From positions 1 through 64,000 of the forward strand of contig CALUJL010000015.1 of NCBI GenBank assembly GCA_944320955.1: a DNA stretch of 64,000 nt. The letters are read 5' to 3'. Shown here in pieces: positions 39,689 to 47,520 of the stretch (its first letter is position 1; each line of letters begins with the position of its first letter). The notes under the pieces were generated by a model, which had not been told where the DNA came from, ran no database searches, and saw only the letters and a program-made list of their open reading frames with translations. A program made the translations under genes and the position numbers. The DNA comes from an uncultured Bacteroidaceae bacterium (GTDB taxonomy: Bacteria; Bacteroidota; Bacteroidia; Bacteroidales; Bacteroidaceae).

Positions 39689-39719
39689 CAAATGTAACAA
39701 TTTTAAGTTATACCACAAA
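39689..39719 (-). promoter_or_regulatory. Consensus promoter of the HTH regulator
   Basis: On the minus strand TTTG (39719-39716), a 19-nt spacer and TACATTTG (39696-39689): an ideal Bacteroidota promoter. Confidence 0.75.
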
Positions 39720-39748
39720 ACAAGAAAAGTATAAATCTGAAAATTCAC

Positions 39749-40710
39749 ATTCTTGCCCGCAATTTACAAACCGAGCAGACCTATAGAAAAATCAAGCTGT
39801 TTACTTCTGGAAATGTGGTTAAACTAAACAATTGAGATTAACTTTTAAATATCTCATTACGAAAGGGCTTAATATCAAAAGACATAGCCAAACGAGAGAC
39901 ACACTTCCGCGGAATCTTAGCAATCTCGCACCCTTTCAAAAGTTACAATTCGCAATTTTTGCATAAAACACAGATAAGCAGCCATATAATACTTACATTT
40001 TAATTCAACTAACACATGTTTTAGACAAAAACAGAGCAACAACAAAAGTAAATTCACAAAGCAAACGCGGCGTAGACGAGCACTTCATAATATATGTTCC
40101 GCGGATCCATTTATACTCTATCCTTCTGTTTACATTTATATCATAGCCAAATAATATACATTTCCACACCAATCCGTAACAAGTGAAACACTCTATGCGA
40201 CCGGCGCTACATGAAATATTTTACCATGAAGAGTTAGTGTGAAAAGAGGACCTACTTTTTCAATGAAAAGGATTTCTCCCCTACTCTTTCCCCAGCAACA
40301 ACCATAATTTTCTTCCTTTGCTTCCCCTCCCTGCCAACCGCAATGGAGAAAAACAAGCTAAGCCATTTTTTGCTCCCTATGCGGAAACATTCGTTAACAG
40401 ATACTCATCCGGCACCTTCCCCCTTGCCCGGAAGAATGCCGATATCGCGAAATGCCCCACAAGCGAAGAGAGAAACTATAAAAGCTATAAAGAGGAAAAA
40501 ATGATCCTATGGAGAAGAAAGAGAGCTTTTCTTCCCTGAAATATTAGTCCATGAGAGCATTTTTCACGACCCGCAGCCGATGAATTCCCAAATATCAAAT
40601 TCTCAGCGGGATAAAAGAGGGATTTTTCTTGTTTACATCGCTATTTTTCAGACGTATAGGCAAAAGAGATTCTTGTTGCTGCTTGTAAACAGAAAATTTC
40701 CAGAAGGGAT
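39749..40710. other. AT-rich gene desert of about 1 kb
   Basis: This stretch is clearly AT-rich against a GC-rich chromosome. It has only short frames without family resemblance, for example on the + strand near 40318-40539. No tRNA, transposase remnant, terminal repeat or copy of the 22-bp unit is recognised. An inverted TGAGAT/ATCTCA pair (39833-39838, 39851-39856) is the only local symmetry noted. Confidence 0.6.
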
Positions 40711-41739
40711 TTATTGCAAAATAAACAGGGTCAGCTCGCGGAAGTTCTCCGCATCCGTCAGATTCCCCGTTGCATCCACACCTTTCGAGCGGGCATCGGC
40801 CAAACGGATCTGCCGAATAATCTGAAGCACCTTCATGGCCGAGTAATTTCTCATACCGGAAATATAATCCCTGGCCGCCCACGGCGAACGAAGTCCCAGG
40901 AAAGCCGCAATTCCCTCAGCAGTCTTCTGAGGAGCATAGTAGGCTAGCATCAAGTTTGCGAAATAGCTGAACAGATTGGCAAATATAGGTTGCACGGGAT
41001 TCTGCTTGCTGTTTTTCGTCATATAAGAGACGATTTGGGAAACACGCTTTGCGTTTCGCTCTGCCAAGGCTGTCCGCAATTCAAAAACATTATACTCTTT
41101 ACTAATCCCGACGTTCTGCTCTATCACGTCAGCCGTAATCCTTTTCTCACCTTGCGGCAGGGCCAAAGCGAGCTTCTTCAGCTCCCCTGTCAATCGGCTG
41201 AGATTGTTTCCCACATGTTCTGCCAGCAACTGTGCAGAACTATCCTCAATGGCCAACCCCATCCCTTTCAGATAAGAAGAGATAAACCGTGGAAGCATCG
41301 ACTCTTTCAAGCGTTTCGAATCGAAAAGCACTCCTTTTTCCAAGGCCAACGAAGTCAACTTTTTTCTACGATCATAAGTGCCGTGCATATAGCAAACTAC
41401 CAGAATCGTAGACTCCAGCGGGCGCTGCAGATAGGCGGCCAATCCGTCCAGGTTGCGCACCATCTGCGCTTCCCGCAGAATGATTACCTGATGATCGGCC
41501 ATCATCGGATACCTGCGAGCCAAAGTCACGATATCCGCCACCCGGTCCGCATAATCCAAACCATAAAGAATGGAAAGATTGAAATCTTTCTCCTCCTCGG
41601 CCAACACGCTCTCCTCTATGATTTCGGAAATCCGGTCTATATAGTAATCCTCTTCCCCCATCAAGAAATAGACAGGAGCATACTTGCGTGCTTTCAGATC
41701 CCGCACGATTTGCTCATAAGTATATTCGTTTGTAGCCAT
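40711..41739 (-). CDS. holA: DNA polymerase III delta subunit
   Basis: HolA opens the sliding clamp within the clamp loader. The 342-residue protein matches the delta family: N-terminal Rossmann-like region with APVYFLMGEEDYYIDRI, a degenerate ATPase site as expected for delta, and the helical collar region with RLTGELKKLALALP and VFELRTALAERNAKR. Divergent from the HsdR_N-like gene with a 143-bp gap. Confidence 0.92.
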   Translation of the reverse strand: MATNEYTYEQIVRDLKARKYAPVYFLMGEEDYYIDRISEIIEESVLAEEEKDFNLSILYGLDYADRVADIVTLARRYPMMADHQVIILREAQMVRNLDGLAAYLQRPLESTILVVCYMHGTYDRRKKLTSLALEKGVLFDSKRLKESMLPRFISSYLKGMGLAIEDSSAQLLAEHVGNNLSRLTGELKKLALALPQGEKRITADVIEQNVGISKEYNVFELRTALAERNAKRVSQIVSYMTKNSKQNPVQPIFANLFSYFANLMLAYYAPQKTAEGIAAFLGLRSPWAARDYISGMRNYSAMKVLQIIRQIRLADARSKGVDATGNLTDAENFRELTLFILQ

Positions 41740-41833
41740 TTTTTCTTTCAGAAAGTTCCTTATTCATCCACATTTTTCTTTCCCTCAATCCGGAAATTCC
41801 GACTTTGTCTCTCCTACTTTAGGCCAAATTCCC

Positions 41834-41841
41834 TATTTTTG
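41834..41841 (+). promoter_or_regulatory. -7 element for the HsdR_N-like gene
   Basis: TATTTTTG, 41 nt before the ATG at 41883. Confidence 0.5.
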
Positions 41842-41882
41842 CCATCCGAAAAGAGAGCCTTTCGCAGGCACAAAAATAGCAA

Positions 41883-42368
41883 ATGTTCGACTTAAACCTA
41901 CCGAAATACGAAGCAAAAATCATCCGGCGCAACGAAAAGCACTACATCTGGGACTGCCTTCGCCGCCGCTACATCGCGCTGACACCTGAAGAATGGGTCC
42001 GGCAGCACTTCGTACATTATCTAATAGAGTACAAATCTTATCCCGCCGCCCTGCTGGCCAACGAAGTTTCCCTCCGGCTCCACGGCATGAGCCGCCGCTG
42101 CGACACCGTGCTCTACGACCGCGAAGTCCGTCCCCGCATGATCATCGAGTACAAAGCGCCCCACATCCCCGTCACCCAGCAGGTATTCGACCAAATATGC
42201 CGCTACAATTTTGTCCTCCAAGTGGACTACCTCATCGTCAGCAACGGCCTCGAACACTATTGCTGCCGGCTGGATTATAAAGAAAATAATTATACATTTC
42301 TTCCTCAGATACCCGCATTCTCCGAGCTTGGGGTCAAGCTCTCAAGCGCAGCAGGCGATGTAAAATAA
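41883..42368 (+). CDS. Orphan type I restriction R-subunit N-terminal (HSDR_N_2-like) nuclease-fold protein
   Basis: A 161-residue protein with a PD-(D/E)XK-like core: RCDTVLYD (candidate acidic residue) and RMIIEYKAP (the E-x-K pair). It resembles the nuclease domain of HsdR but lacks helicase motifs, and no hsdM or hsdS gene is present. Stand-alone copies next to holA are common in Bacteroidota, so it is probably a housekeeping gene and not a restriction remnant. Function unknown. Confidence 0.75.
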   Translation: MFDLNLPKYEAKIIRRNEKHYIWDCLRRRYIALTPEEWVRQHFVHYLIEYKSYPAALLANEVSLRLHGMSRRCDTVLYDREVRPRMIIEYKAPHIPVTQQVFDQICRYNFVLQVDYLIVSNGLEHYCCRLDYKENNYTFLPQIPAFSELGVKLSSAAGDVK

Positions 42369-42400
42369 AAATCCGGTCTCTTCCTGTCTCATTTTCCCGG

Positions 42401-42925
42401 TCAGAGGGCAAAAATTACAGGAAGAACAAAATAGCTTGTCACCGGCTTCCCCTCGTAACGACCGGGTATCCAATCGGGCATTTTCCTTATCAGGCGCTTT
42501 ACTTCCCGGTCGCAGTCCGGATCAAGCGACTTTATGATTTTTATCTCCCCGATCTTCCCGTTTTTCTTCACTACAAAGCGTACCATCACCACTCCCTGCA
42601 CTCTTTTTTTCAGAGCCTCAGCAGGGTAATTCAGATTCTCCCCCAACCACATGTAAAGTTTCTCCCGTCCGCCCGGAAACGAGGCCTTCTCCTCCACCAT
42701 AGTCATCACCGTGTCCTCCTCAAGAGCAAGAGAGTCTGCCACACCGGCTTCCTGGCCGGTCCGTTCTTCATCCGCACCATTCGCCGGAAGAAGCGCGCCA
42801 CAGGCCACAAATCCCTCCCCTTGTCCGCCTGCGGCAGCAGCCGGACTCTCAAGTCCACATACCATCGGGAAAGCTCCCGCAGCCAGCAATGCAGAAAAAG
42901 CAAAACATTTCAATCGGGTACTCAT
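42401..42925 (-). CDS. Secreted TonB C-terminal domain protein
   Basis: A 174-residue protein with a signal sequence (MSTRLKCFAFSALLAAGAFP) and a C-terminal TonB fold (about 90-174). Typical elements are SFPGGREKLYMWLGENLNYP, AEALKKRVQGVVMVRFVV and PDWIPGRYEGKPV. It lacks the N-terminal membrane anchor and proline-rich spacer of a true energy transducer, so it is more likely a periplasmic TonB-like protein. The start is supported by the signal sequence and a -7 element 49 nt upstream. Confidence 0.75.
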   Translation of the reverse strand: MSTRLKCFAFSALLAAGAFPMVCGLESPAAAAGGQGEGFVACGALLPANGADEERTGQEAGVADSLALEEDTVMTMVEEKASFPGGREKLYMWLGENLNYPAEALKKRVQGVVMVRFVVKKNGKIGEIKIIKSLDPDCDREVKRLIRKMPDWIPGRYEGKPVTSYFVLPVIFAL

Positions 42926-42974
42926 AAAGCAATCTGTTTTTCTATTAGACGATTCCGTCAGACGATTCCGCAGC

Positions 42975-42982
42975 AAAGATAT
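42975..42982 (-). promoter_or_regulatory. -7 element for the TonB-domain gene
   Basis: TATCTTTG on the minus strand, 49 nt before the start at 42925. Confidence 0.55.
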
Positions 42983-42993
42983 AAACTTCTCCC

Positions 42994-43047
42994 AAAAAAA
43001 AGGCGGGAAACCGCGTTCTTCTTCAGAACACCCGGCTTCCCGCTCTA
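42994..43047 (-). terminator. Terminator after the Nif3/zinc-ribbon operon
   Basis: On the minus strand GCGGGAA (43044-43038) pairs with TTCCCGC (43010-43004), with inner GTTCT/AGAAC pairing, and is followed by eight T residues. Confidence 0.8.
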
Positions 43048-43074
43048 AAAAGTATTACCAGAAAAAGAGGCACC

Positions 43075-43836
43075 TCAGTCCTTCACTCCGGCCAGTTCCT
43101 TGTCGATCATGATGCGGCCGCAATACTCGCAGACGATGATCTTCTTGCGCATCTTGATGTCCAGCTGCCTCTGGGGCGGAATCTTGTTGAAGCATCCGCC
43201 GCAAGCATCGCGCTGCACATAGACTATGCCCAGCCCGTTCCGCGTACTCTTGCGGATACGGTTGAAAGCCGTGAGCAGGCGCGGGTCGATCGAGCCTTCC
43301 AGCCCCTTGGCCTTCTCGCGCAGACGCTCTTCCTCTGCTTTCGTCTCGTGCACGATTTCGTCCAGCTCGTTCTTCTTCTCCTCCAGGTCTTTGCTCCGTT
43401 CGGAGAGCGTCTCCTGCGTGCGGGCCAGCTCGGCCGTATTCTCTTCCATCTGGCGGTTGAAATCGGCTATCTTCTTCTCGCAAAGTTGCACCTCAAGGGT
43501 CTGGAACTCTATCTCCTTCGTCAGGAAGTCAAACTCGCGGTTGTTGCGCACGTTGTTCTGCTGGTCCTGGTATTTCGCAATAGAGGCTTTGGCCTGGTCT
43601 ATGGCCACTTTCTGCGAGGCAATCTCGCCTTTGAGCGAAGCAATCTCGCCCTGCAGTTTCTCCACGCGCGTATTCAAACCCACAATCTCGTCCTCCAAAT
43701 CCTGCACCTCCAAGGGCAACTCTCCACGAAGCCGCTTGATTTTGTCGATCTCCGAGAGGATGGTTTGCAACTGATACAGGTTTTTCAACTTTTGCTCCAC
43801 GGAAAAATCTTCCGGATTCTTCTTTTCTTTTGCCAT
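43075..43836 (-). CDS. Coiled-coil protein with C-terminal C4-type zinc ribbon
   Basis: A 253-residue protein: a long alpha-helical coiled-coil hairpin (about 15-190) followed by a Cys4 zinc ribbon (CGGCFNKIP and CEYCGRIMID). It belongs to the zf-RING_7 family, widely conserved in bacteria and paired with Nif3-like proteins; precise function unknown, with nucleic-acid binding suggested. It lies 34 nt after the Nif3-like gene. Confidence 0.88.
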   Translation of the reverse strand: MAKEKKNPEDFSVEQKLKNLYQLQTILSEIDKIKRLRGELPLEVQDLEDEIVGLNTRVEKLQGEIASLKGEIASQKVAIDQAKASIAKYQDQQNNVRNNREFDFLTKEIEFQTLEVQLCEKKIADFNRQMEENTAELARTQETLSERSKDLEEKKNELDEIVHETKAEEERLREKAKGLEGSIDPRLLTAFNRIRKSTRNGLGIVYVQRDACGGCFNKIPPQRQLDIKMRKKIIVCEYCGRIMIDKELAGVKD

Positions 43837-43870
43837 AATCTTTATGCTGAATATTGTTTTTCCTTGCTCT

Positions 43871-44968
43871 TTATAAATAATGTATCGGATTGGTCCGCAC
43901 CGTTGTCAGGCGCGTCGGCAGCGAAGGACAGGCCTGTTTCACTATTTCCTGCAATAGCTGCTGCGTGTACTGCTCCGTCTCGTAGTGTCCGGCCTCAAGC
44001 AGCAACAGGCGGTCTTCCCAGCCGAAAAACTCATGATACTTGATTTCCCCCGTGAGGAAGGCATCGGCTCCCGCACGCGCCGCATCGGGAATGAGGAACG
44101 CCCCCGCCCCGCCACACAGCGCCACGCGCCGCACGCTGCCGCCCGAGAAACCGCCGTAGCGCAAACAGGGCACAGCGAACACCTCCTTCACCTTCTGCAG
44201 GAAATCCTCCGCCGGGACGGGCTCCGGCAATACGCCGACCACGCCCGACCCCGCTCCGGCCCATCCCTGTGCGAGACGGTAGAAGTCGTAGGCCGGCTCC
44301 TCGTAAGGGTGCGCCGCGCGCAAGGCGGCCTCCGCGCGCCCCTGCAGGTAGGCGGGAAGTATCGTCTCGATGCGCACCTCCGGCTCCCCGTGGAGTTCGC
44401 CGTGCCGGCCGCAGTAGGGGTGCGTCCCCGGCCCGGGACGGAACGTACCCATGCCCTCCGCGGCAAACGAACAGCAGTCATATCCGCCCCCCGTCGTGCC
44501 GCATCCGGCCGCAAAGAGCGCCTCGCGCACCTTTCCGGCCTCGGCCCGGGGCACGTATGTCACCAGCTTGAGCAGCATCTCCTCCTTCGGCTTCAGGACT
44601 TCCACCCGCTGCAGGCCCAGCCGCCGCGCCATTTCGAAGTTCACTCCTCCCGGCGCATTGTCGAGATTCGTATGGGCGGCATAGATGGCCACCCCTCCGC
44701 CTATGGCCTTCAGCAGGCAGCGGCCCGTGTAGTCCGCATCGGTTATCCGCTTCCGGCCGTGGAAGAGGAGCGGATGGTGGGCCACTATCAGGTTGCAGCC
44801 CTCGCGCAAGGCCTCGTCCACCACGGCCTCCGTCACGTCCAGACACAACAAAGCCCCTGTAACTTCCGCATCTGTCAGTCCCACTTGCAGGCCGGCATTG
44901 TCGAAGCCGTCCTGCAAAGGCAGAGGCGCGAACCGTTCAAGGGCATCGAGCACTTCCTTTATTTTCAT
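43871..44968 (-). CDS. Nif3-like dinuclear metal centre protein
   Basis: A 365-residue NIF3/YqfO-type protein, often annotated as GTP cyclohydrolase 1 type 2, an assignment with little biochemical support. Metal ligands are visible in NLIVAHHPLLFHG, AAHTNLDN and the late GHYETEQ. A PII-like insert (about 125-230), including GGGYDCCSF and HPYEEPAYDFY, is present as in the long form of the family. First gene of a two-gene operon with the zinc-ribbon protein; its -7 element lies 35 nt upstream. Confidence 0.9.
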   Translation of the reverse strand: MKIKEVLDALERFAPLPLQDGFDNAGLQVGLTDAEVTGALLCLDVTEAVVDEALREGCNLIVAHHPLLFHGRKRITDADYTGRCLLKAIGGGVAIYAAHTNLDNAPGGVNFEMARRLGLQRVEVLKPKEEMLLKLVTYVPRAEAGKVREALFAAGCGTTGGGYDCCSFAAEGMGTFRPGPGTHPYCGRHGELHGEPEVRIETILPAYLQGRAEAALRAAHPYEEPAYDFYRLAQGWAGAGSGVVGVLPEPVPAEDFLQKVKEVFAVPCLRYGGFSGGSVRRVALCGGAGAFLIPDAARAGADAFLTGEIKYHEFFGWEDRLLLLEAGHYETEQYTQQLLQEIVKQACPSLPTRLTTVRTNPIHYL

Positions 44969-45003
44969 TCCTTACGTAATCAAAAAACTACGGGATATGG
45001 CGG

Positions 45004-45011
45004 CAAAGATA
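45004..45011 (-). promoter_or_regulatory. -7 element for the Nif3/zinc-ribbon operon
   Basis: TATCTTTG on the minus strand, 35 nt before the start at 44968. Confidence 0.6.
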
Positions 45012-45107
45012 CGAAAAATCGGGCGAAAGCCCAAAAGGAGCGGGTACTTCTCTGCCGGAAAGGCCCATTTTCCCGGACCCGGGACGCTGCCGAGCGGAAA
45101 TAAGCCG

Positions 45108-45115
45108 TACCTTTG
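45108..45115 (+). promoter_or_regulatory. -7 element for the BASS-type transporter
   Basis: TACCTTTG. Transcription would start near 45122, close to a possible ATG at 45126 and 28 nt before the ATG at 45150. Confidence 0.6.
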
Positions 45116-45149
45116 CACCCCGGTTATGCCCCGATATTCATCCATCACC

Positions 45150-46181
45150 ATGCACGACATACATCATCTACTGCCCCACCATCTCCCCGAGAGCGTCCTG
45201 CGGGAGATGCGCAAAGCCCGCGAGAGCCGCCTGCTCCGCTTCGTAAAAAACTGGACCCTTCCCCTGGCCATGGCCGCCGGCATCGGCCTCTACTTCCTTT
45301 TTGCCCACTGTGCGCCGCTGGCGCCCCTGAAACCCGCGCTCGAGAGCACTGCCGGACTGCTCACGCCCGTGCTCATCTTCGTCATGCTGCTGCTCACGTT
45401 CTGCAAGATCGACTTCAGCGGCCTGCGCCCCCGCCGCTGGCATGCCCATGCCCTGCTGCTCCAGCTGGGCCTGGGCGGAGCCTTGGCCACCGCCGCCTTC
45501 TGCAGCCACGAGACCTACCGCGAAGTGCTGGAGGGAATGACCGTCTGCGTCATCTGCCCCACGGCCACGGCCGCGGCCGTCATCACCCAGAAGCTCGGCG
45601 GCGAAGCCTCCAGCGTGGCCGTCTATACCCTCAGCGCCAACCTCCTGGCCTCCCTCTTCGTCCCCCTGGTCTTCCCCCTGCTGGAGCCCGCTGCCGGGCA
45701 CACTTTCCTCCAGACCTCGGCAGCCATCCTCGGCCGGGTCTTCCCCACGCTCGTCTGCCCCTTCCTCGCGGCCCAGCTCCTGCGCCACTTCTGGCCCCGG
45801 CTCCATGCGCGGCTGCTCTCCCTGCACGACCTGGCCTTCTATCTGTGGAGCGTGTCGCTCGTCATCGTCAGTGCCCAGACCACGCGCTCCATAGTCCACA
45901 GCACCAAGTCGCCCGCCGTGGAGTTGCTCATAGCCCTCGGCGCACTGCTCGTCTGCCTCCTCCAGTTCCTCTGGGGCAAGCAGATCGGCGGCCGCAGCGG
46001 GGAGCGCATCACCGGCGGGCAGAGCCTGGGGCAGAAAAACACCATCCTGGCCATCTGGATGGCCTACACCTTCCTCGACCCCGTCAGCGCCATCGCCCCC
46101 GGCTCCTACGTACTCTGGCAAAACACCGTCAACAGCTGGCAGCTCTGGCGCAAGCGCCGCCGGGACTCCGCACAAGGCTGA
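45150..46181 (+). CDS. Bile acid:sodium symporter (BASS)-like membrane protein
   Basis: A 343-residue integral membrane protein with about ten hydrophobic segments in the BASS/SBF layout, including a paired-helix region with CVICPTATAAAVITQKLGG and NLLASLFVPLVFPLL. The solute is unknown; BASS relatives carry organic anions. The start at 45150 (MHDIHHLLPHHL) is chosen; an in-frame ATG at 45126 is possible but close to the transcription start. The gene ends at a repeat-derived terminator. Confidence 0.65.
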   Translation: MHDIHHLLPHHLPESVLREMRKARESRLLRFVKNWTLPLAMAAGIGLYFLFAHCAPLAPLKPALESTAGLLTPVLIFVMLLLTFCKIDFSGLRPRRWHAHALLLQLGLGGALATAAFCSHETYREVLEGMTVCVICPTATAAAVITQKLGGEASSVAVYTLSANLLASLFVPLVFPLLEPAAGHTFLQTSAAILGRVFPTLVCPFLAAQLLRHFWPRLHARLLSLHDLAFYLWSVSLVIVSAQTTRSIVHSTKSPAVELLIALGALLVCLLQFLWGKQIGGRSGERITGGQSLGQKNTILAIWMAYTFLDPVSAIAPGSYVLWQNTVNSWQLWRKRRRDSAQG

Positions 46182-46218
46182 ACCGGGAGGAGCCCCGCCA
46201 AGACGGAATCCTCCCGCA

Positions 46219-46312
46219 AGGCCCTGCCGCAAAAAGCGGCAGGGCTTTTTCCGTTTTCCCCCGGCGCTGTTTGCAAAAAGCGGCAGCACTTTTTTCTTTT
46301 CCCCCTGCATCG
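46219..46312. repeat. 22-bp repeat array, 4-5 copies of mixed form
   Basis: Reverse-type copies at 46236 and 46280 are 44 nt apart, with degenerate copies in phase at 46258 and 46302. A forward-type copy at 46221 breaks the phase and forms a hairpin with the copy at 46236. It lies between the transporter gene and the aldolase promoter. Confidence 0.75.
46221..46250 (+). terminator. Repeat-derived intrinsic terminator
   Basis: GCCCTGCCGC (46221-46230) pairs perfectly with GCGGCAGGGC (46236-46245) around an A5 loop, then T5. It ends the BASS-type gene. Confidence 0.9.
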
Positions 46313-46313
46313 C

Positions 46314-46345
46314 TTGGCGCGTCGCCACATTTTTCCCTACCTTTG
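46314..46345 (+). promoter_or_regulatory. Promoter of the aldolase-PBP1A operon
   Basis: TTG (46314-46316), a 21-nt spacer and TACCTTTG (46338-46345). The leader before the ATG at 46425 is about 70 nt. Confidence 0.55.
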
Positions 46346-46424
46346 CCCCTATCTTAGGGGAAAGGCGGGAATGCCTTTTCCGTATTTCAGGAACGATGGA
46401 AAATATATGATACGCTTTTGAATT

Positions 46425-47477
46425 ATGATACGCTTCGAATGTGACTACACCGAAGGGGCGCACCCCAGGATTCTGGAGCGCCTGATAGAAACCAATTTCC
46501 AGCAGACGCCGGGATACGGCGTAGACGAACACTGCCAACGGGCCCGCGACCTCATCCGCCGCGCCTGCGACGCGCCGGAGGCCGACGTGCACTTCCTCGT
46601 GGGCGGCACGCAGACGAACAAGACGATCATCGCCTCGCTGCTGCGCCCCTACCAGGGAGTGATAGCCTCGGAGTCGGGGCATATAGCCATCCACGAGACG
46701 GGAGCCATAGAAGCCGCCGGGCACAAGGTGATCAGCCTGCCCAAAAACCGGGAAGGGAAGCTCTCCAGCGCACAGATCCGCCGCGTATGGGCGGCACACT
46801 ATGCCGAGGACATGCCCGAACACGCAGTGCAGCCGGCCATGGCCTACATATCCCAGCCCACGGAGTACGGCACACTCTACTCGCTGGAAGAGCTGGAAGA
46901 GATAAGCCGCACGTGCCGGGAGTGCGGGCTCTACCTCATGGTCGACGGGGCACGCCTGGGCTACGGCCTGGCCGCCGAGGGGTGCGACGCGGGCCTGCCC
47001 GACCTGGCGCGGCTGTGCGACGTGTTCTACATAGGCGGCACGAAGGTGGGGGCTCTCTTCGGCGAGGCTGTCGTCTTCCCCCGGGGCAAGGAGCTGAGCC
47101 GCGACTTCCGCTACTACATCAAGCAAAACGGAGGCATGCTGGCCAAAGGGCGCCTGCTGGGCATACAGTTCGAGACGCTCTTTTCCGACGGGCTCTATCT
47201 GGAAATCTCGCGCCACGCCGTGCGGATGGCACGGAAACTGCAGGACGCCTTTGAAAGCCACGGCATCGAAATACGCTACCCCTCGACCACGAACCAGATA
47301 TTCCCCGTAGTCCCCAACGACGCGCTGGCGCGGCTCTCGGGAAAATATGCTTTCTCCCACGTGGAACCCGTAGAAGGCGACCGCTCCGTGGTGCGCTTCT
47401 GTACCTGCTGGGCCACGAAGGAAGAAAACGTAGACAGCCTGATCCGCGACCTGCCGGCTGCCCTCTCCGCACAATAA
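46425..47477 (+). CDS. Low-specificity L-threonine aldolase-like PLP enzyme
   Basis: A 350-residue fold-type I PLP enzyme of the beta-eliminating lyase/threonine aldolase family. The PLP lysine lies in FYIGGTKVGALFGE, the aspartate in YLMVDGARLGYGL, and the N-terminal HFLVGGTQTNK cofactor-phosphate loop is present. It would cleave threonine or allo-threonine to glycine and acetaldehyde. It lies 43 nt upstream of the PBP1A gene on the same strand. Confidence 0.88.
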   Translation: MIRFECDYTEGAHPRILERLIETNFQQTPGYGVDEHCQRARDLIRRACDAPEADVHFLVGGTQTNKTIIASLLRPYQGVIASESGHIAIHETGAIEAAGHKVISLPKNREGKLSSAQIRRVWAAHYAEDMPEHAVQPAMAYISQPTEYGTLYSLEELEEISRTCRECGLYLMVDGARLGYGLAAEGCDAGLPDLARLCDVFYIGGTKVGALFGEAVVFPRGKELSRDFRYYIKQNGGMLAKGRLLGIQFETLFSDGLYLEISRHAVRMARKLQDAFESHGIEIRYPSTTNQIFPVVPNDALARLSGKYAFSHVEPVEGDRSVVRFCTCWATKEENVDSLIRDLPAALSAQ

Positions 47478-47520
47478 CCCCCCACCCGACAGCCACCGGC
47501 CCTCGGGAGAAAGGAAGACC

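Noticed and set aside
40318..40825. Two short + strand frames in the AT-rich desert
   Set aside because: No family resemblance, no promoter of good quality, and the second runs into the end of holA.
41883..42368. Restriction-modification system
   Set aside because: Only an HsdR_N-like domain is present; no methylase, specificity or helicase parts are encoded nearby.
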